Shown in pieces: positions 35,725 through 44,404 of a stretch of 64,000 nt of DNA. Location: the NCBI GenBank assembly GCA_049323435.1, contig JBMOMX010000012.1, forward strand, positions 124,001-188,000. Direction: 5' to 3'. The notes beneath the pieces were generated by a model that saw nothing but the letters and a program-made list of their open reading frames with translations, ran no database searches and had not been told where the DNA came from. Both the position numbers and the translations under genes were made by a program. Within the stretch, counting starts at the first letter, position 1. Every line of letters begins with the position of its first letter. This stretch comes from UBA11222 sp049323435 (lineage in GTDB: Bacteria > Pseudomonadota > Alphaproteobacteria > UBA11222).

Positions 35725-36872
35725 GCGGGCATACGCACTACTGCAACAGCCTGGGCGGCAATGCCTTCATTGCGTCCGGTAAATCCCAATCCTTCTGTCG
35801 TCGTGGCTTTTACGCAGGCGGAACCTGGCGGCAAGCCGAGTATCTGCTCAATGCGCTGCTGCATCTGAATGCGATGCGGGCCGATACGGGGCGCTTCGCA
35901 GATCAGGGTAATATCCAGATTGGTGATTTCCCCGCCCGCATCGCGAACAAGTTTTCCCGCATGCGCCAGAAAAATATCGGATGCAGCCCCCTTCCATTGC
36001 GGATCAGATGGCGGAAAGTGCTGGCCGATATCCCCTTGGGCGATGGCCCCCAGAATTGCGTCCGTCAGGGCATGCAGCCCCACATCCGCATCTGAATGTC
36101 CATCAAGCGCGCGGTTATGCGCAATTTCGACACCGCACAGAATGACCGCCTGACCCGGTTTGAAACGATGCACATCATAGCCCAGCCCCATGCGCGTGCG
36201 CCTGGGTACGGCCGCAAACATACGTTCGGCTCGGGCAAAATCCTCCGGATGGGTGATTTTGAAATTATCGGCAGCGCCCAGCGTCAACCTCACCTGAAGT
36301 CCCGCCTGTTCGGCCACCTGGGCATCATCGGTCAGATTCAGGCCAACCGCGCCACGATGCGCTTCCAGGATAGGCTGAAAGTGAAATCCCTGCGGTGTTT
36401 GTGCGCGCCACAGATTTTCCCGCGCAATCCCCTGAAGGATATTTTGTCCCTGGGCCAGTTTCAGGGTATCGGTCACCGGAATGGCGGCAATCGCGCCCGG
36501 CGCCTCTGTCAATGCCTGAATGACACGGTCTATGGTACTCTGACCGACAAAGGGGCGGGCGGCGTCGTGAATTAAAACCAGATCCGGGGCAAAGCCGGTC
36601 AGTGCTTCCAGTCCCAAAAGCACCGAGGCCTGGCGGCTGTCACCGCCATGAACCGGCGCATCAAGCGGCAATCCCGCCGCCGCCTGCTGGTACAAATCCC
36701 GGTCTTCCGGGTTGATGACGGCAATCACCCGGTCTATGGCCGCATGCCGGATAAACCGCAACAGCGTATGGCGCAACACCATTGCGCCGGCAATTTCCTG
36801 ATATTGCTTGGCTATTTCGCCGCCGGCGCGAAGCCCTTTACCAGCAGCCATGATCAGGGCAACCGTTTGCAT
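35721..36872 (-). CDS. ispDF: Bifunctional IspD/IspF isoprenoid enzyme
   Basis: 383-residue fusion of two non-consecutive MEP pathway enzymes, a form common in alphaproteobacteria. The IspD part (1-230) carries IMAAGKGLRAGGEIAKQY, HDAARPFV and AIPVTDTLK. The IspF part (about 231-383) carries GLGYDVHRF, LDGHSDADVGLHALTDAILGA and NLDITLICEAPRIGPH with zinc-binding residues. First gene of the operon with pgpA and pncC. Divergent from dusB across 138 bp. Confidence 0.97.
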   Translation of the reverse strand: MQTVALIMAAGKGLRAGGEIAKQYQEIAGAMVLRHTLLRFIRHAAIDRVIAVINPEDRDLYQQAAAGLPLDAPVHGGDSRQASVLLGLEALTGFAPDLVLIHDAARPFVGQSTIDRVIQALTEAPGAIAAIPVTDTLKLAQGQNILQGIARENLWRAQTPQGFHFQPILEAHRGAVGLNLTDDAQVAEQAGLQVRLTLGAADNFKITHPEDFARAERMFAAVPRRTRMGLGYDVHRFKPGQAVILCGVEIAHNRALDGHSDADVGLHALTDAILGAIAQGDIGQHFPPSDPQWKGAASDIFLAHAGKLVRDAGGEITNLDITLICEAPRIGPHRIQMQQRIEQILGLPPGSACVKATTTEGLGFTGRNEGIAAQAVAVVRMPA

Positions 36873-37010
36873 GACACCTCTATCGTCTATTTTCCGGGGG
36901 ATGGTTCATGGGTTTTCCATTTTGCGTGCACCGCAACAAACAACTTGCAGCGGTGTGGAGTTTAACATAAACTGCACATAAATTAATCACGCTATAGAGA
37001 TGCCTAATTT

Positions 37011-37997
37011 ATGAACATTATGCTGGGTGCCATAGAAATAACCCATCCGGTATTTCTGGCGCCGCTGTCAGGCATAACCGATTTACCGATGCGCCGTATA
37101 GTGCGTGAACAAGGGGTTGGCTTGGTTTTTTCCGAAATGCTGGCGACCCGGGAACTCATGTCCCGCCCGGTTGCGCAGCAGCGCCGCCTGCGCCGGACCG
37201 AGGATGAAAAACCGCTGGCTATACAACTTGCCGGTTGCGAGGCCTATTGGATGGGCGAAGCCGCGCGCCGCTGCGCCGATTTTGGCGCTGAGATTATCGA
37301 TATCAATATGGGCTGTCCGGCCAAAAAAGTTGTGAATGGCTATTCGGGCTCTGCGCTGATGCGCGATCTGGATCACGCGGCATCCCTTATCCAGGCCACC
37401 GTACAGGCCGTGTCCATTCCGGTTACTTTAAAAATGCGTACCGGCTGGGATGATTCGTGCCGTAATGCGCCGGAACTGGCGCGCCGGGCCGAAGCGCTGG
37501 GGGTGCAATTAGTGACCGTACATGGCCGCACGCGCTGCCAGTTTTATACCGGCCGGGCCGATTGGGATTTTGTGGCGCAGGTCAAACGGGCCGTGCGTAT
37601 CCCTGTCGTGGTTAATGGCGATATTGAAACGGAGGAAGACGCCCGGCTGGCCCTGGCGCAATCCGGCGCAGACGCGGTGATGATAGGGCGCGGCGCGCAG
37701 GGCCGCCCGTGGTTTCCGGAGCAGATACGCCATTATCTCACGACCGGACAAAAACTGCCCGCGCCGGAAATTCCCACCCGTTATGCCATCCTGCGCAAAC
37801 ATTATCTGGAGATGATCGCGCATTATGGCGAATCCATTGGGGTCCGCATGGCCCGCAAACATCTGGGCTGGTACCTGCGCTATCTGCCGGGAGGCGAAAA
37901 CCTGCGCCCGGTGCTGGTGCGCCAGGACAGCTCTGCCCTGGTTCTGGAGGAACTGGACCGCCACTATAGCGGACTGATTTCCAGGAGGGCAGCCTGA
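37011..37997 (+). CDS. dusB: tRNA-dihydrouridine synthase (NifR3 type)
   Basis: 328 residues, FMN-dependent TIM barrel reducing uridine to dihydrouridine in tRNA. Motifs: VFLAPLSGITDLPMRRI, QLAGCEAYWMGEAAR, DINMGCPAKKVVNGYSGSALM with the catalytic Cys, VHGRTRCQFYTGRADWDF and GRGAQGRPW. It precedes ntrB and ntrC as in the classical nifR3-ntrBC operon; its stop overlaps the ntrB start (TGATG). Confidence 0.96.
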   Translation: MNIMLGAIEITHPVFLAPLSGITDLPMRRIVREQGVGLVFSEMLATRELMSRPVAQQRRLRRTEDEKPLAIQLAGCEAYWMGEAARRCADFGAEIIDINMGCPAKKVVNGYSGSALMRDLDHAASLIQATVQAVSIPVTLKMRTGWDDSCRNAPELARRAEALGVQLVTVHGRTRCQFYTGRADWDFVAQVKRAVRIPVVVNGDIETEEDARLALAQSGADAVMIGRGAQGRPWFPEQIRHYLTTGQKLPAPEIPTRYAILRKHYLEMIAHYGESIGVRMARKHLGWYLRYLPGGENLRPVLVRQDSSALVLEELDRHYSGLISRRAA

Positions 37998-39142
37998 TGA
38001 CGCAGACTTTGTCGCAAGACAGCGCGCCGAAAACTGCGAACGCGGTGGATCTTAATTCCAGCGCCGCCATCATACTTGACGCTATTCCCGATCCGGTAAT
38101 TGTCGTGAATGCGGCGGACAGGATTGACTATGTCAATTCACAGGCGCAGCAGTTTTTCCAGTCCAGCATGCATATTCTGGCTGGTCAGCCTTTGTCGAAA
38201 CTGGTTCCCTTCGGCAGCCCGGTATTGGAAATGATCGGCCATGTGCGCCGGGATGGCGCCGCAGTTTGGGAGTATGAAGTCAATTTAAGCACGCCCCATA
38301 CCGGTGCGCGCATTGCCGATGTTCAGGTCGCACCCATTGGAGACGATGGCAAATCCATATTGCTGGTGCTTCGTGAAACCAGCATCGCCCGCAAGATGGA
38401 CCAGCAATTGACACATCGCGGGGCTGCGCGGTCCGTTACCGGCATGGCCAGCATGCTGGCGCATGAAATAAAAAATCCATTGTCCGGCATTCGAGGCGCT
38501 GCGCAGCTTGTCGAACAAAATGCCAGCGAAACGGACAAAATGCTTACGCAGTTGATTTGCGCCGAGACAGATCGCATTTGCGAACTGGTTGACCGGATGG
38601 AAGCCTTTAGCGATCAGCGCCCCTTGCAACGCATCCCCGTTAATATTCATCAGGTGCTGAACTATGTCAGACGTATCGCAGAGGCAGGTTTCGCCAAACA
38701 TATCCGTTTTATCGAGGAATATGATCCCTCTTTGCCGGAGGTGATGGGCGACAGGGATCAGTTGATTCAGGTATTTCTGAATCTGGTGAAAAATGCAGCC
38801 GAGGCGCTTGATGGCGTTAGCAATGCCGAAATTACACTGAGCACCGCCTACCGGCATGGCATGCGCCTGACTTTGCCCGGCAGCAATGCCCGTCTGGCGC
38901 TGCCATTTGAAGTTTGCGTCCGTGATAATGGGCCGGGTATTCCTGAGGATATTCGCGCGCATCTGTTTGAGCCTTTTGTCAGCGCAAAACCCAATGGCAC
39001 GGGTCTCGGCCTTTCGCTGGTAGCCAAAATCATTGGCGACCATGGAGGCATGATCGAATTTGAATCCGCACCCCGGCGTACAACATTTCGAACCCTGTTG
39101 CCCATTCGCGGGCGCGCAAAATCAAGTGGTGCGCAGTCATGA
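37997..39142 (+). CDS. ntrB: Nitrogen regulation sensor kinase NtrB
   Basis: 381-residue cytoplasmic histidine kinase: PAS domain (about 25-130), H-box MLAHEIKNPLSGIRGAAQL (phosphorylated His about residue 156), N-box VFLNLVKNAAEAL, G-boxes DNGPGIPEDI and GTGLGLSLVAKII. It phosphorylates or dephosphorylates NtrC according to PII status. Overlaps ntrC by 4 nt (ATGA). Confidence 0.96.
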   Translation: MTQTLSQDSAPKTANAVDLNSSAAIILDAIPDPVIVVNAADRIDYVNSQAQQFFQSSMHILAGQPLSKLVPFGSPVLEMIGHVRRDGAAVWEYEVNLSTPHTGARIADVQVAPIGDDGKSILLVLRETSIARKMDQQLTHRGAARSVTGMASMLAHEIKNPLSGIRGAAQLVEQNASETDKMLTQLICAETDRICELVDRMEAFSDQRPLQRIPVNIHQVLNYVRRIAEAGFAKHIRFIEEYDPSLPEVMGDRDQLIQVFLNLVKNAAEALDGVSNAEITLSTAYRHGMRLTLPGSNARLALPFEVCVRDNGPGIPEDIRAHLFEPFVSAKPNGTGLGLSLVAKIIGDHGGMIEFESAPRRTTFRTLLPIRGRAKSSGAQS

Positions 39143-40611
39143 GCATGCCTTCAAGCCCTTCCATTCCCGAAACCATTATCATTGCGGACGATGATAACGC
39201 CATCAGAACCGTGCTTAATCAGGCGCTGGTGCGGCTGGGATACAATGTGCGCACAACTGGAAATCTGGCCAATCTCTGGCGCTGGATGTCGGAAGGAGAG
39301 GGCGATCTGCTCATCACCGATGTGATGATGCCGGATGGTAATGTTTTTGATATGCTGCCACGCATCAAGAAACAGCGGCCGGGGCTGCCGATCATTGTCA
39401 TGAGTGCGCAAAACACTCTGATGACCGCGCTCAAGGCGGCAGAGAAAGGCGCTTATGAATATCTGCCAAAACCATTTGATCTGAATGAGCTGACCAAAGT
39501 GGTTAAGCGCGCATTGGCGGTAAGAAGAAACGCTGGCAACGAATCGCCGGATGCCGCACCCCCCGATGAAGAAGAATTGCCGCTGATCGGGCGTTCTCCC
39601 GCGATGCAGGATATATACCGCATTCTTGCGCGGCTGATGGGCACGGATCTGACCGTTATGATCAGCGGCGAATCCGGCACAGGCAAGGAACTCGTGGCGC
39701 GCGCCCTGCATGATTATGGCAAACGCAAAAACGGGCCTTTTGTCGCCATTAATATGGCGGCCATTCCGCGCGAACTTATCGAAAGCGAATTATTCGGGCA
39801 CGAAAAAGGTTCCTTTACGGGTGCGGCCAACCGCGCTTCGGGACGTTTTGAACAGGCTGAAGGGGGCACACTTTTTCTCGATGAAATCGGGGATATGCCC
39901 CTGGAGGCACAGACCCGTCTTTTGCGCGTGCTGCAAGAGGGGGAGTATATGACGGTCGGCGGGCGGACCCCGATCCGCGCGAATGTACGCATTGTCGCGG
40001 CGACAAACCGCGATCTGCGCCAGCAGATCTCACAGGGTTTGTTCCGGGAAGATTTGTTTTACCGCCTGAATGTGGTGCCGATGCGCTTGCCGCCCTTGCG
40101 CGAACGCACGCGGGATATTCCCGATCTGGTACGGCATTTTCTTGTCCGTGCCGAGGGGGAGGGGCTGCCTGCCAAAACCCTGGAACCAGCCGCGCTGGAA
40201 CTGATGAAGCGGCACCGCTGGCCGGGAAATGTGCGCGAGCTGGAAAATTTTACATTACGCCTGGCGGCGTTATATCTGGATGAAGTGATAACTGCGGAGA
40301 TTGTCGAAGCGGAATTGCTGGACAGCCAGAATCTGCCTGCAGATGAAAAAGCGGCACCGGATGATGACAGTCTTGGGGCGGCGGTGGAACGCAATCTGGC
40401 GCGGTATTTTGCCGGTCATGGCGAGCAATTACCGCCACCGGGCCTGCATGACCGCATATTGCGCGAGATCGAACGGCCGCTGATTTCGATATGCCTTGCC
40501 GCCACCAGGGGTAATCAGATCAAGGCGGCGGAACTGCTAGGATTAAACCGCAATACGCTGCGCAAGAAAATCCGCGATCTGGACATTGAGGTTCTGCGTA
40601 ATATTTTTTAA
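39139..40611 (+). CDS. ntrC: Nitrogen regulation response regulator NtrC
   Basis: 490 residues. The receiver domain has phosphoacceptor Asp in DLLITDVMMPDG. The sigma-54 AAA+ domain has Walker A GESGTGKE, GSFTGA loop and Walker B GGTLFLDEIGDMP. The C-terminal Fis-type helix-turn-helix is QIKAAELLGLNRNTLRKKI. The loop Ser in GSFTGA, in place of the commoner GAFTGA, is an accepted NtrC variant. It activates nitrogen-scavenging promoters. ntrY and ntrX, which often follow in alphaproteobacteria, are absent here. Confidence 0.97.
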   Translation: MSMPSSPSIPETIIIADDDNAIRTVLNQALVRLGYNVRTTGNLANLWRWMSEGEGDLLITDVMMPDGNVFDMLPRIKKQRPGLPIIVMSAQNTLMTALKAAEKGAYEYLPKPFDLNELTKVVKRALAVRRNAGNESPDAAPPDEEELPLIGRSPAMQDIYRILARLMGTDLTVMISGESGTGKELVARALHDYGKRKNGPFVAINMAAIPRELIESELFGHEKGSFTGAANRASGRFEQAEGGTLFLDEIGDMPLEAQTRLLRVLQEGEYMTVGGRTPIRANVRIVAATNRDLRQQISQGLFREDLFYRLNVVPMRLPPLRERTRDIPDLVRHFLVRAEGEGLPAKTLEPAALELMKRHRWPGNVRELENFTLRLAALYLDEVITAEIVEAELLDSQNLPADEKAAPDDDSLGAAVERNLARYFAGHGEQLPPPGLHDRILREIERPLISICLAATRGNQIKAAELLGLNRNTLRKKIRDLDIEVLRNIF

Positions 40612-40773
40612 CCCGCCGCAAATTGGATCATCATCGCAGCTTGCCGGTCCAGCGCCGGTGTGACGCCGGCCACATTCCGCATCACAATCGAGTGATTTGC
40701 AGGGCGTGTCATTGACGTTATTATGGCCGGTGTTTGACTGTACGGGATAGTCCTGAATGAATGCTCAGCCATG

Positions 40774-40792
40774 TTGCGCGCTAAAAGCGCAA
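40774..40792 (+). promoter_or_regulatory. Stem-loop next to the protease ribosome-binding site
   Basis: TTGCGC-gctaaaa-GCGCAA, 6-bp perfect stem ending one base before the GGAG of the downstream TTG start. It could affect translation; no known riboswitch class is recognised. Confidence 0.35.
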
Positions 40793-40805
40793 TGGAGTTG
40801 CCCAA

Positions 40806-43052
40806 TTGCCGGAAAAAAATCTATCTCCATTTGGTTCACATAGCGTCTCACTGCCGCCTGCGCCGTTACAAACCGTTATCGCATTTCCGCATACCGGCGA
40901 TTACCGCAAAGACGTACTTATTGAATCACAGAATTTCCGCTGGAATGCGGGATCACCGGTTGGCACGCCGGTTACTGTGACCTACAGCTTTGCCGCCGCC
41001 CCGCCGTCATATGTACGCGCAATAGATATTCAGGGATTTGAGCCTTTTTCCGCTTATGACCAGAATCTGGCGCGGACAATTCTGCAAAGAATTTCCAGCT
41101 TCACCAATATTGATTTCCGTGAGGTGGCGGACAGCAGCGCGTCTTACGGGCAAATTCGATTTAGCAAGTCGCAGCAAACTGACTCGGCCGGATTTGCCTT
41201 TTTGCCTTTCTCCAATCGTGCTCCGATAGATGGTGATGTTTTTATTGATACCGGCAGTGTCACCAGCCAGACATCCTATGCTCAGGATTATTCGCTTTTT
41301 GCGCATGAGATTTTTCATGCCCTGGGTTTGAAGCATCCGGGCAATTATGACGTTACCAATAGTCAATCGGCCAATACGGCAGGAAATTTTCTCGGGCGCG
41401 GGGAAGATTCACATGCCTATACCACACTGTCTTATCGCAGCGTACCCCAACATCAGCCCTCTTTTGGAGGGGTTTACGATATTCTGACCCTGCAATATCT
41501 TTATGGGGTGCGTCCGCACGAAACACGCAATACCGGCTATCAGCTGACCGATGGAACCGGCGCGTTTCTTGATACAATCGTTGATGGCGGCGGCATTGAC
41601 GATCTGGATCTCAGCGCTATTAGCCTGGGCGCCAGGGTCGATTTGCGCGAAGGAAATTTCAGCTCCATTGGGACCATAGCGCCGGGTATTGCGGCCATCA
41701 ATAACCTGGCCATTGCCTTTGGCACGACGATAGAAAATGTCATTGGCACCAGTTTTGCCGATAATATTACCGGCAATGAATCGGAAAATTTTTTCCTTGG
41801 TATGGGGGGCAATGATCAGTTTGATGGCCAGGGCGGCCTGGATACTGTCAGCTATCAGAATGATCCAGCGGGGGTGCAGGTCTCGCTGGAAACCGGTATT
41901 GCGCTGGACGGTTTTGGCAATACCGACAGTTTACTAAGCATTGAATTTGTGTCCGGTTCCAGATTTGCGGATATTCTGCGCGGCAATGGCGGGCGCAATA
42001 CGCTTGCCGGGCTGGCCGGCAATGATACGCTGGATGGCGGCGGGCAGGCAGCCTATGGGATAATTCCGCAATTCATTGGCGATGCTGCGGACTATTCAAA
42101 CTCCGGCGCGGTATCGGTGATCGTCAATCTTATGCTTGGAACGGCACAAGACGGGCAGGGCGGGATAGATACACTGATCAACATCGAGGATGTTCTGGGT
42201 TCATCAGGCAGCGATACACTGATCGGGGATAATGGCAGAAACGGGTTCCGCGGCTTTGCCGGTGATGACAGCATCGACGGGATGGGTAATGACCCGCAAC
42301 AAGGTGATTTTATCAGCTATTTTCTCGACCCGGCCGCCGTCACTGTAGATTTGAAGACCGGGATCGCCCGCGATGGCTATGGCGGAACAGACAGTCTGCG
42401 CGGAATTGAAAATGTGAACGGTTCCAGATTTTCAGACAGTTTGCGCGGCGATGACGGCAGAAATATTTTTCAGGGCCTGAACGGAGATGACAATATATCG
42501 GGTGATGCCGGCTTTGATCTGTCCATCTATCAGGGGGCGCGAAGAGACTATGGCATTACTTCAAATTCGGGTTTGCGCACTATTACCGATTCAGTCACGG
42601 GCCGCGACGGAACCGACAGTCTTCTTGGCATAGAAAGGCTGTTATTCAATGATGGCGTGCTGGCCTTTGACAATACGGCGGCAGACTCAGCGGGCAGAGG
42701 CTATCTGCTCTATCGTGCCGCTTTTGACCGGGAGCCAGATTTGACCGGTCTGGGCTATTGGATTGGCGAACTGGACCGGGGTCAGGACTATGTCAGCGTG
42801 GTTGCAGCCAGCTTCATTGCCTCGCCGGAATTCATCAGTAAATATGGGTCCAATCCCAGTAATGAGGCTTTCATTGATCTTCTTTATCGGAATGTGCTTG
42901 ACCGCGCCCCGGACAATGCGGGCTACGCCTATTGGCTGGAACAGATCAATGGCGGCCAGGCACGCTCCAACGTTCTGACCTCTTTCGCGATCTCGGATGA
43001 GAATATCAACGCCGTCCGCCCGTTGATCAATGACGGTATCTGGTTCGTTTAG
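40806..43052 (+). CDS. Serralysin-like RTX metalloprotease with C-terminal DUF4214
   Basis: 748 residues. The N-terminal M10-type protease has the zinc motif HEIFHALGLKH (His167, Glu168, His171, His177). Degenerate RTX nonapeptide blocks lie between about 330 and 580 (AGNDTLDGG, AGDDSIDG, NGDDNISG), fitting calcium binding and type I secretion without an N-terminal signal. Two DUF4214 repeats occupy about 635-735 (LYRAAFDREPD, LYRNVLDRAPDNAGYAYW). The Met-turn position is Leu208 in TLSY where serralysins have Met. Start is TTG with GGAG eight bases before it; no upstream ATG is in frame. No T1SS genes are nearby. Confidence 0.87.
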   Translation: MPEKNLSPFGSHSVSLPPAPLQTVIAFPHTGDYRKDVLIESQNFRWNAGSPVGTPVTVTYSFAAAPPSYVRAIDIQGFEPFSAYDQNLARTILQRISSFTNIDFREVADSSASYGQIRFSKSQQTDSAGFAFLPFSNRAPIDGDVFIDTGSVTSQTSYAQDYSLFAHEIFHALGLKHPGNYDVTNSQSANTAGNFLGRGEDSHAYTTLSYRSVPQHQPSFGGVYDILTLQYLYGVRPHETRNTGYQLTDGTGAFLDTIVDGGGIDDLDLSAISLGARVDLREGNFSSIGTIAPGIAAINNLAIAFGTTIENVIGTSFADNITGNESENFFLGMGGNDQFDGQGGLDTVSYQNDPAGVQVSLETGIALDGFGNTDSLLSIEFVSGSRFADILRGNGGRNTLAGLAGNDTLDGGGQAAYGIIPQFIGDAADYSNSGAVSVIVNLMLGTAQDGQGGIDTLINIEDVLGSSGSDTLIGDNGRNGFRGFAGDDSIDGMGNDPQQGDFISYFLDPAAVTVDLKTGIARDGYGGTDSLRGIENVNGSRFSDSLRGDDGRNIFQGLNGDDNISGDAGFDLSIYQGARRDYGITSNSGLRTITDSVTGRDGTDSLLGIERLLFNDGVLAFDNTAADSAGRGYLLYRAAFDREPDLTGLGYWIGELDRGQDYVSVVAASFIASPEFISKYGSNPSNEAFIDLLYRNVLDRAPDNAGYAYWLEQINGGQARSNVLTSFAISDENINAVRPLINDGIWFV

Positions 43053-43117
43053 ACTTTTTCCTGCACGGAAATTGTTCTGGTCCCGGACAGAAAATTGTGC
43101 AGTGCAATATAATTTTC

Positions 43118-43147
43118 TTGACACGAAACAACGTGTAAAGCTATACC
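43118..43147 (+). promoter_or_regulatory. Promoter of serC
   Basis: TTGACA (43118-43123), 18 bp, TATACC (43142-43147). The predicted transcript start near 43154 falls at the start of the serC leader structure. Confidence 0.55.
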
Positions 43148-43198
43148 GGTGCCGGGTCGCTTCCTCCCAACGGGAAGTTTTACAGAAGGATGGCGCCA
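43148..43198 (+). ncRNA. Candidate serC leader RNA motif
   Basis: The leader folds with GGUGCC (43148-43153) pairing to GGCGCC (43192-43197) and an inner stem CUUCCU/GGGAAG (43160-43165 with 43172-43177), enclosing GAAGGA just before the ATG. A 'serC' RNA motif upstream of serC is known in Alphaproteobacteria. The match here rests on position and hairpins only; I did not align it to the model. Confidence 0.4.
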
Positions 43199-44365
43199 AT
43201 GGTTGCCACACACACGCCGGTTAAGCCGAATATTCTGCCTGCTAACCCGCATTTTTCCTCCGGTCCTTGTGCAAAGCACCCCGGATGGTCCCTGGAAAAT
43301 CTGCAAAAAGCCTGTCTGGGCCGCTCGCACCGCTCGAAGCCCGGCAAGGCGAAACTGGCTGAGGCCATCACCCGCACCGCCGCGCTGCTCGGAATGCCGG
43401 CGGACTATTGTCTGGCCATTGTTCCTGCCTCGGATACTGGCGCGGTGGAAATGGCCTTATGGTCGCTGCTGGGCGAGCGCGGTATTGATGTACTGGCCTG
43501 GGAATCATTTGGTTCCGGATGGGTGAATGATGTCACCAAACAATTAAAGCTCAAGGATGTCCGGGTGTTTGAATCCGGTTATGGCCAGCTGCCCGATCTC
43601 GCGCAGGTGGACAAGGATCGCGATATTATTTTCACTTGGAACGGCACCACCTCTGGCGTGCGCGTACCGGACGGAAACTGGATCGCAACAGATCGGGGCG
43701 GACTGACGATTTGCGACGCGACTTCTGCCGCCTTCGCACAGCATTTGCCGTGGGACAGGCTGGATGTGGTTACTTTTTCCTGGCAGAAAGTGCTGGGCGG
43801 AGAAGCAGCGCATGGCATGCTGGCGCTTTCGCCGCGCGCGGTGGCGCGGCTGGAAACCTATACGCCGCCCTGGCCGATGCCAAAGCTGTTTCGCATGACC
43901 AGCGGCGGCAAGTTGACCGAAGATCTGTTTCAGGGGGCGACTATCAATACGCCCTCGATGCTGGCGGTGGAAGATTATCTCAGCGCGCTGTCCTGGGCCG
44001 AAAAAATCGGCGGCCTGCCGGCATTGATCGCGCGCGCCGATAGCAATCTGAAGATCATTGCGGACTGGGTGGCGCGTACGCCCTGGGTTGAATTTCTGGC
44101 TGCCGATCCGGCCATCCGCTCAAATACTTCTGTCTGCCTGCGGATTGCCGATCCCTGGTTTGCCGCGCTGGATGCTGCCGCCCAGGCCAAGGCCGCGAAG
44201 CAGATTGCCAGCCTGCTGGAGGCGGAAAAAATCGCCTATGACATCGATTCCTACCGCGATGCGCCACCGGGTCTGCGGATCTGGGCCGGGGCGACTGTGG
44301 AAGGCGGCGATTTGTCCGCGCTTCTGCCCTGGCTTGACTGGGCCTATGCCCAGGTACGCGCCTGA
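43199..44365 (+). CDS. serC: Phosphoserine aminotransferase
   Basis: 388 residues, PLP-dependent class V aminotransferase converting 3-phosphohydroxypyruvate to phosphoserine. It is of the alphaproteobacterial/archaeal-like type: NPHFSSGPCAKHPGW near the N-terminus, FTWNGTTSGVRVP, ICDATSAAFA and VVTFSWQKVLGGEAAHG with the PLP Lys. The ATG at 43199 has GAAGGA eight bases upstream; the ATG at 43190 lies within that site. serA follows 39 nt later as the preceding enzyme of the same pathway. Confidence 0.96.
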   Translation: MVATHTPVKPNILPANPHFSSGPCAKHPGWSLENLQKACLGRSHRSKPGKAKLAEAITRTAALLGMPADYCLAIVPASDTGAVEMALWSLLGERGIDVLAWESFGSGWVNDVTKQLKLKDVRVFESGYGQLPDLAQVDKDRDIIFTWNGTTSGVRVPDGNWIATDRGGLTICDATSAAFAQHLPWDRLDVVTFSWQKVLGGEAAHGMLALSPRAVARLETYTPPWPMPKLFRMTSGGKLTEDLFQGATINTPSMLAVEDYLSALSWAEKIGGLPALIARADSNLKIIADWVARTPWVEFLAADPAIRSNTSVCLRIADPWFAALDAAAQAKAAKQIASLLEAEKIAYDIDSYRDAPPGLRIWAGATVEGGDLSALLPWLDWAYAQVRA

Positions 44366-44404
44366 TTTCCATTATGTCAGCGACTATATAACAGGAGCAT
44401 TCTG

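Noticed and set aside
40660..40682. Hairpin after ntrC as a terminator
   Set aside because: Only a 5-bp GCCGG stem with no T-run; too weak to call.
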